Of a stretch of DNA of 32,919 bases, positions 1 to 8,872 are shown piece by piece. The DNA is taken from NCBI GenBank assembly GCA_018401355.1, contig JAGYLD010000021.1, positions 1-32,919 of the forward strand, in the 5' to 3' direction. The position numbers and the translations under genes are program-made. Position 1 is the stretch's first letter. Every line of letters begins with the position of its first letter. Source of the DNA: Bacteroidales bacterium (lineage in GTDB: Bacteria; Bacteroidota; Bacteroidia; Bacteroidales; B18-G4). The notes under the pieces were generated by a model. The model did no database searches and was not told where the DNA came from. It saw only the letters and a list, made by a program, of their open reading frames with translations.

Positions 1-25
1 AGTCTGGGGCGAGATTCCTGCCGAT

Positions 26-59
26 TTTGGAAGAAAGTGAAATATATTGACTACCTTTA
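26..59 (+). promoter_or_regulatory. Candidate Bacteroidota promoter for coaX
   Basis: A TTTG at 26-29 is followed 22 nt later by TACCTTTA at 52-59. This is one mismatch from the Bacteroidota -7 element TAnnTTTG, with a -33 TTTG at near-usual spacing. The coaX ATG lies 18 nt downstream. Nothing confidently coding is seen in bases 1-77; two frames end there (stops at 38-40 and 48-50) and could be tails of an upstream gene, but I cannot identify them. Confidence 0.45.
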
Positions 60-77
60 CGTTAAGCTCTTGTCATC

Positions 78-803
78 ATGGATCTTACAATTGATTTTGG
101 AAATACTCTTACGAAAGCTGCGGTTTTTTCCGGCAGTAACATGATGTATTTCAAATCCTTTAAACAATTTTCTCCCACAGAACTCTCCAGCATTTTCAAA
201 CGTTTTCCTGAAATCAATAAATCCATTATTTCATCCGTGGTTTGTCATCCTGCAGAAATAAATGGTTTTTTGGGGCAACATACGCACTTTTTGGAACTGA
301 ATAAAAATACCCCTTTGCCCATAACAAATGATTACAAAACTCCCCAAACCCTTGGAAAAGACAGGATTTCAGCAGCAGTTGCCGGGCATAGCCTGCATCC
401 GGGGAAAAATGTGCTCGTTATCATGGCCGGCACCTGTATTACTTATGATTTTGTTGATGAAGAAGGGCATTATCACGGAGGGGCTATCTCACCCGGAATC
501 CGGATGCGGCTGAAAGCCCTCAACCATTTCACCGACCACCTGCCCCATGTGGATCCTGAAATGAATGCCCCTCTTATTGGAAGTACTTCAGAAAGCTCCA
601 TCCTTTCTGGTGTAATTAACGGCACAACCACAGAAGTGGATGGCATAATCGATAAGTACCAAAAAAATTATAAAAATTTAACAGTAATTTTAAGTGGGGG
701 CGATACTGAATATTTTGATAAGAAACTAAAAAATAACATCTTTGCAGTCCCAAATATCGTCCTGCTTGGGCTGAAATATATTCTTGATTTTAATGCATCT
801 TAA
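78..803 (+). CDS. coaX: Type III pantothenate kinase (CoaX), atypical D-x-G-T motif
   Basis: This enzyme would phosphorylate pantothenate, the first step of coenzyme A synthesis, in the cytoplasm. The 241-aa length is usual for the family. The N-terminal phosphate-binding motif DFGNT is at residues 6-10, GKDR at 93-96, the GTCITYD segment at 118-124, a GGAISPG motif near 134-140, and SGGD near residue 207. All belong to the ASKHA-fold CoaX family. The oddity is residue 116: the family normally has Asp in the D-x-G-T sequence (VIDAGT in Bacteroides, as I recall it), and here the codon at 423-425 is ATG (Met). That Asp is the proposed catalytic base, so activity is uncertain. The gene heads an envelope-gene cluster and overlaps the next gene slightly. 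Confidence 0.9.
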   Translation: MDLTIDFGNTLTKAAVFSGSNMMYFKSFKQFSPTELSSIFKRFPEINKSIISSVVCHPAEINGFLGQHTHFLELNKNTPLPITNDYKTPQTLGKDRISAAVAGHSLHPGKNVLVIMAGTCITYDFVDEEGHYHGGAISPGIRMRLKALNHFTDHLPHVDPEMNAPLIGSTSESSILSGVINGTTTEVDGIIDKYQKNYKNLTVILSGGDTEYFDKKLKNNIFAVPNIVLLGLKYILDFNAS

Positions 804-2085
804 TAATAACATTCTGAAACAGTTATTGATACTTATTTTTCTGGGTTTTACCCTGAACTCCTTCGCACAGATAAGGATTCATTCTCCATATTCCATATTT
901 GGTATTGGGAAATTAAGAAGCGACAGCTACAACACTGTTTTGATGTCTATGGGTGGCATCAGAAATGCTGCCAGCGGTGAAGGGCTTGTTAACATGTATA
1001 ACCCGGCCACTTACTCCTCATTCGATTCAACATCATTCATCTTCGACGGAGGCATCCTGGCAACCAACAGGACACTCAAAAGCGTCAATGCCTCTGAAAC
1101 CGGCACCTATGCTTCTTTAAATCACCTGCTGTTTGGTTTTCCCATCACAAGATGGCTTAAAAGCAGTTTTGGTATCGTACCTTACAGTGATGTTGGATAT
1201 AATATTGTTGATGACATCTACCTTAATAACATAGGAAACACCAAAATACAATATATTGGTTCAGGAGGAATGAACCAGGCCTATGTGGGTGCAGCCATAA
1301 AGCTTCATAAAAACTGGTCGCTGGGTGCCAACATGTACTACAATTTCGGGAATATTGATAAAACCAGGAATGTGCTTTTTCCCGATTCTGTGGACAATTA
1401 TCTGAATGCAAAATTAAGAGGCAATGTGCGAATAAGCGCCCTATCCTATAGCCTGGGCTTATTGTTTAAAAAAGAACTTAAAAACGGGCAGTACATCTCC
1501 GCAGGAATGACCTTTGCACCTGAAGCAAATCTTAATTCCAGGATTGAGTATTTGGCAAGTACTTTTATCGGAGGGCTTAGTAACCCGGAATACCTGGGAG
1601 ATACCATCATCAGCACAACAGAAGACAAGGGAAAGGTTCTGCTACCTGCACAAATAGGTGGTGGACTTGTGCTTGAACAACCCATGCACTGGAAAATAGG
1701 CATAGACTTTAACTGGCAGGAATGGTCAAAATACAAATCTTTTGGCATCAGCGACTCGCTGGCAAATAGCTGGAATATATCTGTTGGGGGAGAATTTATC
1801 CCCGACCATGATGCCATCAAATCCTACCTAAAAAAAATACGTTACAGATTGGGATTCAGATATTCACATACAAATATTTACCTGAAAGGCAACCATCTGA
1901 ACGAAATTGGCATAAGTTTTGGTTTTGGTTTACCGATAGTAAGATCCAAATCTACTTTCAACCTTGGATTTGAATTCGGTAAGTTTGGAACAACAAACGA
2001 TAATCTGATCAGGGAAAATTTTGTTAAATTTACACTGGGATTATCCATCTATGAAAATTGGTTCATTAGGAGAAAGTATAAATAA
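793..2085 (+). CDS. FadL/OmpP1-like outer-membrane beta-barrel protein
   Basis: A predicted 430-aa outer-membrane protein. The ATG at 793 gives a clean signal peptide, hydrophobic residues 11-21 with cleavage after SFAQ near residue 26; a TTG at 784 is the alternative start. The mature part begins with SPYSIFGIG, followed by MSMGG and NPATYSS segments typical of FadL-like or PorV-like barrels of this phylum. Alternating hydrophobic/polar strands rich in Gly, Tyr and Phe run to the C-terminus. The gene overlaps the end of coaX by 11 nt and precedes a TPR gene and lptC, so it is probably part of one envelope operon. The substrate is unknown; a role with hydrophobic compounds is only an analogy to FadL. 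Confidence 0.75.
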   Translation: MHLNNNILKQLLILIFLGFTLNSFAQIRIHSPYSIFGIGKLRSDSYNTVLMSMGGIRNAASGEGLVNMYNPATYSSFDSTSFIFDGGILATNRTLKSVNASETGTYASLNHLLFGFPITRWLKSSFGIVPYSDVGYNIVDDIYLNNIGNTKIQYIGSGGMNQAYVGAAIKLHKNWSLGANMYYNFGNIDKTRNVLFPDSVDNYLNAKLRGNVRISALSYSLGLLFKKELKNGQYISAGMTFAPEANLNSRIEYLASTFIGGLSNPEYLGDTIISTTEDKGKVLLPAQIGGGLVLEQPMHWKIGIDFNWQEWSKYKSFGISDSLANSWNISVGGEFIPDHDAIKSYLKKIRYRLGFRYSHTNIYLKGNHLNEIGISFGFGLPIVRSKSTFNLGFEFGKFGTTNDNLIRENFVKFTLGLSIYENWFIRRKYK

Positions 2086-2099
2086 TTAATACATTAAAA

Positions 2100-3470
2100 A
2101 TGCAATCAAAGGTTATTTCAATTCTGATCATTTTTATCCTGTCCTTATCCGCAGGATATTTATATGCCCAGGAAAATGTTGCTGGTACCCCGCAGGAAAA
2201 AATCTCGAAATACGGTAACGACAGTGTAAAGTGTATCATTAACCTTTCACTTTACCTTGAATCCTACAAGCAATGGAAGGCCAGCAAATACAAAAATATA
2301 TCTGTAAAAGATGCCATCAAACCATGGCGTTGGGTCTTTAATAACTGTCCGGCTTCACGACAAAGCGTTTACCTTGACGGTATCAAGATCACTGAATGGA
2401 GGATCAAGAATGCTGAAAACGAAGAAGAAAAGGAAAAGCTGATCGATACGCTTATGATGGTTTATGACAAACGCATCAGGTATTTCAACAAAGAAGGCTA
2501 TGTTCTTGGCCGTAAGGGTGTTGACCTTTATTCCTACCGTCCTCAGGATTATGAAGAAATCTATAAGATCCTTGGTCGTTCCGTTGATCTGGATGGCAAC
2601 AATTCCTATCCTGATGTCCTTGTGTTTTACATGCGTGCCGCAAAAAAAATGATCGATGAAGGCAAAGCTCCGGAAGACGTCATATTCGATATTTATGATA
2701 AATGCAGTAAGATCATTGACCATAATCTGAAGAAATATGCTGACAATGAGCGTAAAAAGACTAATTGGGTAAATGTAAAAGGGAACATAGACCTCACATT
2801 TGAACCTTACGCCACATGCGAAGCACTCCTAAAGATCTATGGTAAAAAATACAGTGAGACACCCGAAGATGTGGACCTCCTGAAAAAGATAATCAAAATT
2901 CTTGACAAGAAAAAGTGTACAGAAGACCAGCTTTATTTCGATGCCACGCTCAGTTTGTATGAACTGGATCCAAGTCCTGAATCGGCTTTTCTTATCGGTA
3001 AAATGCTGATGAAAAAGGAAGAATACCTTAAAGCAACCAAATACCTCAAGGAAGGAAACAAACTGGAAGACACGGATGATGTTGCAGACAGTTACCTTTT
3101 GCTTGCCAGCGCTTACAAACAGTTGAAAAATTTTCCGGTTGCCAGGACCTATGCCCTGAAATCACTGGAAGCCCGTCCCGATGATGGCCATCCACTGATC
3201 ATTATCGGAGACATGTATGCCGAAAGTGCTTCAAACTGTGGCACGGATGAATTCACTAAAAAAGTTGCCTACTGGGCAGCCGTAGATAAGTTCTATCGCG
3301 CCAAAAGCATCGATCCCGAAATCGCTGAAGTTGCAAACAGCAGGATTGCAACTTACAAAGCATATTTTCCCTCTATCGACAAGATATTTTTCAATAACCT
3401 GAATGAAGGAGATGATTATACTGTCGAATGCTGGATCAATGAAAAAACCAAGGTCAGGGCAGCAAAGTAA
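2100..3470 (+). CDS. Periplasmic TPR-repeat protein
   Basis: A 456-aa protein with a signal peptide (hydrophobic residues 6-20, probable cleavage near YAQ, residues 22-24). The body is helical and charged. The clearest TPR-like units lie at about residues 295-420, where AFLIGKMLMKKEEYLKATKY and a following ADSYLLLASAYKQLKNFPVA segment have the small/large residue spacing of TPRs. It starts 14 nt after the barrel gene and is followed by lptC 29 nt later, so it is probably co-transcribed. TPR proteins act as protein-protein scaffolds; a role in outer-membrane assembly or lipopolysaccharide transport is inferred only from position. No enzymatic motif is visible. Confidence 0.75.
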   Translation: MQSKVISILIIFILSLSAGYLYAQENVAGTPQEKISKYGNDSVKCIINLSLYLESYKQWKASKYKNISVKDAIKPWRWVFNNCPASRQSVYLDGIKITEWRIKNAENEEEKEKLIDTLMMVYDKRIRYFNKEGYVLGRKGVDLYSYRPQDYEEIYKILGRSVDLDGNNSYPDVLVFYMRAAKKMIDEGKAPEDVIFDIYDKCSKIIDHNLKKYADNERKKTNWVNVKGNIDLTFEPYATCEALLKIYGKKYSETPEDVDLLKKIIKILDKKKCTEDQLYFDATLSLYELDPSPESAFLIGKMLMKKEEYLKATKYLKEGNKLEDTDDVADSYLLLASAYKQLKNFPVARTYALKSLEARPDDGHPLIIIGDMYAESASNCGTDEFTKKVAYWAAVDKFYRAKSIDPEIAEVANSRIATYKAYFPSIDKIFFNNLNEGDDYTVECWINEKTKVRAAK

Positions 3471-3499
3471 AACTGGCATTCCCTGTCCTGTTTGCAAAA

Positions 3500-4078
3500 A
3501 TGAAAAAGAGAAATCCCGTATTGATCATTAAAAGCATTGTTGTCTTCTTGTTGGCAACAATGCTTTTTGCCTGTAAAAACAAGCTCAGTGATATACAGGC
3601 CATGGACAGTATGCTTGACACCATGCCGGATGTCACAGCAAGTGAAATAGAATTTCAATACACAGAAAAAAGCATGCTGCAGGTGAAACTCAACAGCCCC
3701 CTCATGCATAACTATACAGGAAAAAATCCATACATGGAATTCCCCGATGGCTTCAAGGTAATTTTTTATGACTCCCTCCAAAATGAAAAAACCATCCTGA
3801 CAGCCGACTATGGTATAAACTATGAAAACAGACAAATGATGGAAGCCAGGGGCGATGTTGTCGTTATTAACCACGAAACAAAAGAACAGTTGAATACCGA
3901 GGAATTGATCTGGGACCAGACGAAAGAATTGATTTATTCAAATAAGTTTGTTAAACTTACAACGGAAAACGGAGTTCTTTATGGAGATGGGATTGAATCT
4001 GACCAAACCTTCAGCAAGCGAAAGCTGAAACATCCAACAGGAGACCTGATGGTTGAAGACGATACCCTACCAAGATAA
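3500..4078 (+). CDS. lptC: LptC-like LPS export lipoprotein
   Basis: A 192-aa protein with a lipoprotein signal ending LLATMLFAC (lipid-attached Cys25). It is followed by a beta-rich OstA/LptC-like domain in which repeated short strands (SEIEFQYTEKSMLQVKLNSP, FPDGFKVIFYD, ILTADYGINYENRQMMEARG) match the beta-jellyroll of LptC. LptC links the LptBFG ABC exporter to the LptA bridge in lipopolysaccharide transport to the outer membrane. In Bacteroidota LptC is usually a lipoprotein of about this length and sits beside a TPR gene and a CorC-type gene, as here. The CorC start lies 10 nt after the stop. LptA, LptB, LptF and LptG are not in the window. Confidence 0.8.
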   Translation: MKKRNPVLIIKSIVVFLLATMLFACKNKLSDIQAMDSMLDTMPDVTASEIEFQYTEKSMLQVKLNSPLMHNYTGKNPYMEFPDGFKVIFYDSLQNEKTILTADYGINYENRQMMEARGDVVVINHETKEQLNTEELIWDQTKELIYSNKFVKLTTENGVLYGDGIESDQTFSKRKLKHPTGDLMVEDDTLPR

Positions 4079-4088
4079 TTTTTCACAC

Positions 4089-5354
4089 ATGGATAACTGG
4101 CTGATTGTCGTCATTACCCTCATATTATCTGCATTTTTTTCAGGAATGGAGATCGCCTATGTGACATCCAACAACCTGAAAGTCGAAATTGACAAAAGCA
4201 AAGGCCTTCTGTCGGCTAAGATTATTTCTTTCTTTAATAATAATCCTTCACGTTTTATCGGTGCTTTGTTACTTGGCAACACCATTGCACTGGTTCTGTA
4301 TGGTATTGCCATGGCCAATATCCTTGAGCCCGTTATCATAGGTTTTCTGCCTGAGAACCTCAACAGAGAGTTTCTCATTCTTATCATCCAGACCATTCTG
4401 GCAACCCTGCTGATATTGTTTGCCGCAGAGTTCCTGCCAAAAACCCTTTTCAGGATCAATCCGAACAAGATCCTGAACATCTTTGCCTTACCCGTTTTTA
4501 TTTTTTACATACTTTTTTACCCGCTCATCTTGTTTTTCACCATCCTGGGAGAAACAATACTTTTCCTGTTCTTCAGGCAAAAACCCACGAATAACCTGTA
4601 TGTTTTCTCCGCCTTCGACCTTAACAACTATGTTAAAGAGTTTACCGGTGACACAACATATGATAACGACAACATCCAGGAAATTCAAATGTTTCAAAAT
4701 GCCATTGAATTCAGGGATATAAAAATCAGGGAATGCATGGTTCCCCGGACAGACATCGAAGCAATTGACGACCATGATACCATCGAAAACCTGAGGAAGA
4801 AATTCATTGATACCGGTTTTTCAAAAATACCGGTCTTCAGTGAATCCTTTGACGACATCAAAGGATATACACATCATTCTGATCTGTTTCGAAGTCCAGA
4901 CAACATCCTTTCTATTATGAGGCCCATCTTTTTTGTTCCGGAAACCATGCTGGCCAAGAATGTCCTTTCCATGTTCATCCAGGAACATAAAAGCATTGCC
5001 ATCGTAGTAGACGAATTTGGTGGCACCTCCGGGCTGGTAACCATGGAAGACATCATTGAAGAGATATTTGGAGAGATTGAAGATGAATATGATGAAGAAG
5101 ACCTGACGGAAAAAGACCTGGGCAACGGAGAGTATCTCTTCTCAGGAAGGTTGGAGATTGATTATCTTAATGAAAAATATTCCTTAGAGCTTCCTGAATC
5201 TGAAGACTATGAAACTCTTGCAGGACTAATCCTTCAGCACCATGAAAGCATCCCGGAAATCAATGAAAAAATTGTTATTGAAAACATGGTTTTTTCCATT
5301 ATTCATTCCAGTGGAAACCGTATCGATCAGGTACACTTAAAATTACATGAATAA
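4089..5354 (+). CDS. CNNM/CorC-family membrane protein with CBS pair
   Basis: A 421-aa protein. An N-terminal DUF21/CNNM membrane domain (segments near 4-22, 55-80, 95-117 and 127-160, including AAEFLPK near residues 109-115) is followed by a CBS pair at about 205-330 containing MVPRTDI and the VDEFGGTSGLVTMEDIIEEI signature. A C-terminal CorC_HlyC domain lies at about 345-420. Relatives are implicated in magnesium or cobalt efflux and are often mislabelled hemolysins; GldE of gliding flavobacteria is a related protein. I chose the ATG at 4089 because the upstream TTG at 4053 lies inside lptC and lacks the membrane-start pattern. It sits between lptC and a PPIase in a probable operon. A second, shorter family member is at 28746. 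Confidence 0.85.
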   Translation: MDNWLIVVITLILSAFFSGMEIAYVTSNNLKVEIDKSKGLLSAKIISFFNNNPSRFIGALLLGNTIALVLYGIAMANILEPVIIGFLPENLNREFLILIIQTILATLLILFAAEFLPKTLFRINPNKILNIFALPVFIFYILFYPLILFFTILGETILFLFFRQKPTNNLYVFSAFDLNNYVKEFTGDTTYDNDNIQEIQMFQNAIEFRDIKIRECMVPRTDIEAIDDHDTIENLRKKFIDTGFSKIPVFSESFDDIKGYTHHSDLFRSPDNILSIMRPIFFVPETMLAKNVLSMFIQEHKSIAIVVDEFGGTSGLVTMEDIIEEIFGEIEDEYDEEDLTEKDLGNGEYLFSGRLEIDYLNEKYSLELPESEDYETLAGLILQHHESIPEINEKIVIENMVFSIIHSSGNRIDQVHLKLHE

Positions 5355-5378
5355 TTCGGCAATTAAAAAATTTAATTA

Positions 5379-5386
5379 TACATTTG
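5379..5386 (+). promoter_or_regulatory. -7 element TACATTTG upstream of the PPIase gene
   Basis: An exact match to the Bacteroidota TAnnTTTG element, 25 nt before the ATG at 5412, in the 57-nt gap after the CorC gene. No convincing TTTG is seen at -33, so this may be an internal promoter of the envelope cluster. Confidence 0.5.
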
Positions 5387-5411
5387 CACACTCTTTTAAA
5401 AATTCGATAAA

Positions 5412-7529
5412 ATGGCTGTAATAGGTAGAATCAGAAAACATTCCGGATTAGCTGTTGTTTTTGTTGGTGTCGCTATCGCCGCATTTGTTCTTAGCGACCT
5501 TTTCAGGGCTACTCCCAACAGTTATAAAGATGTTGGTGTTGTTGACGGAGTAGAGATCCCTTACACCGACTTCAACTATAAAGTGGAGGAAAACTTAGAA
5601 GCACAGAAGCTAAACCAGCAGAAAGAAAATCTTACTTTCGGGGAAGCATTTACTGTCAGAAACAACACATGGGACCAGATGGTTAATGAGATCATCATGG
5701 ACCAGGAATATGAAAAACTTGGCTTGAATGTTTCCAGCGATGAGCTTTTCGATCTCATTCAGGGAAAGAATCCCCACAGGCTTATCCTGCAATATTTTAC
5801 AAATCCGGAAACCGGCCAGTTTGATCGTGAATTTGTTATCCGCTATCTTCAGAACCTCAGTCAGATGGATCCACAACAGCGCAGGCAATGGGTTGGTTTT
5901 GAAAAGTTCATCAAGCGCGACCGACTGAACACAAAATATAGCAACCTTATCAGCAAAGGATTTTACGTACCCGAAGCTTTTGCCAGACAGCAATACGAAA
6001 ACCAGAAGAAAAATGCTGAATTTCGTTATGCTTATAAGAAATATGCCGATGTTTCAGATTCGCTGATCTCTTACACCGACAAGGACTACGAAAAGTATTA
6101 TGCTGAAAACAAGCAAAAGTTTGAACAGGAGCATACCCGTGACATTGATTACATTGTTTTCGAAGTAGAACCCTCTGAGGAAGATTACGAAAAGACCGAA
6201 GCTGAAGTCAGAAGGATCTTCCAGGAATTTCAGTACACCGAAAACGTGCCCATGTTTGTGAATGCCACTTCAGACAACAGATACGACAGCACCTGGTGGT
6301 TGGAAGGCGTTTTATCCATTCCAATCGATACCGTTGCCTTTGATGCCAGGCCAGGTACATTTATTGAGCCATATTTCCTTGACAACGCATGGCATATGGC
6401 CAAGCTGATGGATGTCGATTACAGGCCTGATTCTCTCAAGGCTGAACACATACTGATTGCTTATCGTGGTGCTTTCAGGGCTGCAGAAAATAATAACAGA
6501 ACCATTGATCAGGCCAAATCCTTAGCTGACAGCTTATACAATGTGGTTCGCAGATATCCTGCGAAACTTAAAGATCTTGCAGTTCAATTCTCTGATGACG
6601 GATCGGTAGAAAACAACCAGGGAGACCTGGGATGGTTTGCTGATGGCTCCATGGTTCACGCATTCAACAAAGCAGTCGTTGAAGGAAATATCGGAGATGT
6701 GAAAATGGTTGAATCACCCTTTGGATATCATATCCTGCGTATCACCGGCAAGCTGAAGCCGAAAAAGAAGGCCAGGGTAGCCATCATCAACCGTGCTGTA
6801 GTGCCCAGTTCTGAGACCTTCCAAAATGTTTACACTGAAGCCAGTATGTTTGCAGGAGAAAATAACACAGCAGAGAAGTTTGAGCAGGCAGCAATAGATC
6901 AGGGTCTCGACAAGAAATCAGCCACTTACATGAAGGAGATGAACAATGCCATTCCGGGACTTGATAATCCGCGTAATGTCATCCAGTGGACGTTCAGCGA
7001 CAACGCCAGGGTTGGAAATGTAAGCCCGGTGTTCGACCTTGACGGTAAGTACCTCGTAGCCGCCATCACCAACGAACGGCAGGAAGGCATTATTCCTCTG
7101 GAAGAAATGAAAGAACGGTTGATCAACAATATTAAGAATGAAAAGAAAGGGGAATACATCGTTGAAATGATCGAAGAAAGTGGTTTGAACGATGTCAACC
7201 TCATCGCAAGCAACTTGAATTTCGATCTGGATACCAACATCACCCTCACCTTCGACTCAAGGAATATCCCGGGTTTTGGCGCAGAACATGAAGTGATTGG
7301 AACCATCTTCGCCATGGATGAAAATGAATTCAGGGCACCCATCAAAGGCAATGGTGCCGTTTTTGCCATTATTCTCGACCGTTTCGGCGAAGTGCCGGAG
7401 CTTGGAAGCTACGACCTTTACAAAAACAACGCCATAAACGAGTTTGCCAGAAGGGTAGAAAACAATTATCCATACAGGGCCATCAAAGACAATACGGATA
7501 TTGAAGATAACAGAAGATATTTCTATTAA
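5412..7529 (+). CDS. PpiD/SurA-like periplasmic peptidyl-prolyl isomerase
   Basis: A 705-aa membrane-anchored chaperone. The N-terminus is a short cytoplasmic stretch plus one transmembrane helix (residues 13-31). A SurA_N-like helical chaperone region follows (about 40-230). A parvulin (PpiC-type) domain lies at about residues 340-446, with the landmarks KAEHILIAY, LAVQFSDDGSVENNQGDLGW and ESPFGYHILRITG. The C-terminal third (about 450-700) is helical and resembles PpiD tails. PpiD-type proteins help fold newly exported outer-membrane proteins in the periplasm, which fits the neighbouring barrel and lptC genes. The stop overlaps the convergent permease stop within a shared TTAA. It could equally be named a SurA-like foldase; the anchor favours PpiD. 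Confidence 0.88.
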   Translation: MAVIGRIRKHSGLAVVFVGVAIAAFVLSDLFRATPNSYKDVGVVDGVEIPYTDFNYKVEENLEAQKLNQQKENLTFGEAFTVRNNTWDQMVNEIIMDQEYEKLGLNVSSDELFDLIQGKNPHRLILQYFTNPETGQFDREFVIRYLQNLSQMDPQQRRQWVGFEKFIKRDRLNTKYSNLISKGFYVPEAFARQQYENQKKNAEFRYAYKKYADVSDSLISYTDKDYEKYYAENKQKFEQEHTRDIDYIVFEVEPSEEDYEKTEAEVRRIFQEFQYTENVPMFVNATSDNRYDSTWWLEGVLSIPIDTVAFDARPGTFIEPYFLDNAWHMAKLMDVDYRPDSLKAEHILIAYRGAFRAAENNNRTIDQAKSLADSLYNVVRRYPAKLKDLAVQFSDDGSVENNQGDLGWFADGSMVHAFNKAVVEGNIGDVKMVESPFGYHILRITGKLKPKKKARVAIINRAVVPSSETFQNVYTEASMFAGENNTAEKFEQAAIDQGLDKKSATYMKEMNNAIPGLDNPRNVIQWTFSDNARVGNVSPVFDLDGKYLVAAITNERQEGIIPLEEMKERLINNIKNEKKGEYIVEMIEESGLNDVNLIASNLNFDLDTNITLTFDSRNIPGFGAEHEVIGTIFAMDENEFRAPIKGNGAVFAIILDRFGEVPELGSYDLYKNNAINEFARRVENNYPYRAIKDNTDIEDNRRYFY

Positions 7530-8767
7530 GCATTGGACCTGATGGCTTCCACCGGATCCAGCCTGGAAGCCATATATGATGGAATGATTCCGGACAACAA
7601 GCCAATCAGTGATGACACGATCACACCGATCATGATGTTTTGCAATGTCAGTGTAAGTTCCATATCAAATAAGCTTTCTCCTGCCAATGATAGGATAAAA
7701 ACAAAGATTATCCCTATTAACCCTCCTATCATTGCCAGGAACATGGCCTCAAAGAGAAACTGCAAAAGAATGAAGTAGCGCTTTGCTCCAAGCGATTTTT
7801 GTATCCCGATAATGTTGATCCTTTCTCTGACAGAAACAAACATGATATTGGCTATTCCAAAACCTCCCACCAACAGGGAAAAAACACTTATGATAAAACC
7901 AACAACAGCGATCACACCAAAAAGCTGATCAAAACCTTTGTTGATAATATCGGTTTCATTGATGGCAAAATCATTTTCTTCAGCCGGTTTTAATTTATGT
8001 TCCGATCGCAGGATGCCGGTGAGCTCATCAATGAGCTGTTCATTTGATATATTTGGCCTGGCTCTCACAAGAATGGTCGTTGACATCTTTCTAATGCTAA
8101 GCACGTTTCTGGCAAAATTGATGGGTATGATCACCTGATCATCGGAGGTATTGCCAAAAAAGTCTTCTCCCTCTTTTGTCATCACCCCGATGACCTCAAC
8201 CTTCCTTCCAAAGATTTTCATTCTTCTCCCGATGGGGTCTATTCCCTGAAACAGGTTTTCTGCAATTTCTGAACCTATCACAGCTACCGGCCTTCCACTT
8301 TTAGATTCTGTGGGTGTAAAATACCGGCCCTCTGATAAATCAAAGGGCATCGTGCGGCTATAATCCTGGGAAACCGCTAAGATATTGGTGTTCTCAATAG
8401 AATTATTATGGTATTTTATGGTTCTGCTGGTGCCAACAAAAAGGGAACTGGCTTCGGCAAGCAGGCTCCTGCGGTCGATGGCCTTCAAATCATCCATGGT
8501 TGGTTCAGGCCTGTTAAGGTATTTCCACCAGGGATAGTCACCTCCCATCGCCCAGGGCCACTTCTGAACGAAAAGGACATTGTCGCCCAATGACTCTATT
8601 CCTTTCCTTATGTTACTTTCCATGGAATCAAACACCGTATAAATGGAAATAATACAAAAAATACCTATCGTAATGCCCAGTAAGGTAAGGGTGGTACGGG
8701 TTTTATTTACCACAAGCTGTTGCAGAGCAAAGATGAAACTTTCTCTTATTAACCGAATGACTATCAT
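7526..8767 (-). CDS. MacB/FtsX-type ABC transporter permease
   Basis: A 413-aa permease with the MacB plan: one N-terminal transmembrane helix (about 25-47, after NKTRTTLTLLGITIGIF), a periplasmic MacB_PCD domain (about 50-245) and three C-terminal helices in the FtsX domain (about 280-310, 335-365, 378-400), ending with ASRLDPVEAIR. The SLGAKR motif near residue 330 is typical. Members form mechanotransmission complexes with an ATPase and an adaptor, exporting macrolides, toxins or lipoproteins. No partner ATPase or membrane-fusion protein lies within the window, so this is an orphan permease. The ATG at 8767 is the start; it diverges from purH across a 105-nt spacer. Confidence 0.85.
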   Translation of the reverse strand: MIVIRLIRESFIFALQQLVVNKTRTTLTLLGITIGIFCIISIYTVFDSMESNIRKGIESLGDNVLFVQKWPWAMGGDYPWWKYLNRPEPTMDDLKAIDRRSLLAEASSLFVGTSRTIKYHNNSIENTNILAVSQDYSRTMPFDLSEGRYFTPTESKSGRPVAVIGSEIAENLFQGIDPIGRRMKIFGRKVEVIGVMTKEGEDFFGNTSDDQVIIPINFARNVLSIRKMSTTILVRARPNISNEQLIDELTGILRSEHKLKPAEENDFAINETDIINKGFDQLFGVIAVVGFIISVFSLLVGGFGIANIMFVSVRERINIIGIQKSLGAKRYFILLQFLFEAMFLAMIGGLIGIIFVFILSLAGESLFDMELTLTLQNIMIGVIVSSLIGLLSGIIPSYMASRLDPVEAIRSNA

Positions 8768-8828
8768 GATACTTTATTGATACATCAACAAATTGTAAAG
8801 TTATGCAAATACTTTAAAAAATTAGCAT

Positions 8829-8836
8829 TAATTTTG
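8829..8836 (+). promoter_or_regulatory. -7 element TAATTTTG upstream of purH
   Basis: An exact TAnnTTTG match in the divergent macB-like/purH spacer, 36 nt before the purH ATG at 8873. No clear TTTG at -33. It would also drive the downstream mre genes. Confidence 0.45.
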
Positions 8837-8872
8837 ACACTCACGATCAGGAGGTTGAAAAAGCATAGATTT

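Noticed and set aside
2-50. Tail of an upstream gene (frames ending at 40 or 50)
   Set aside because: The stretches are too short to identify and neither matches a family I recognise; left unannotated.
3416-3874. 152-aa minus-strand open frame
   Set aside because: It is antisense to the end of the TPR gene and to lptC, with no recognisable domain; a shadow.
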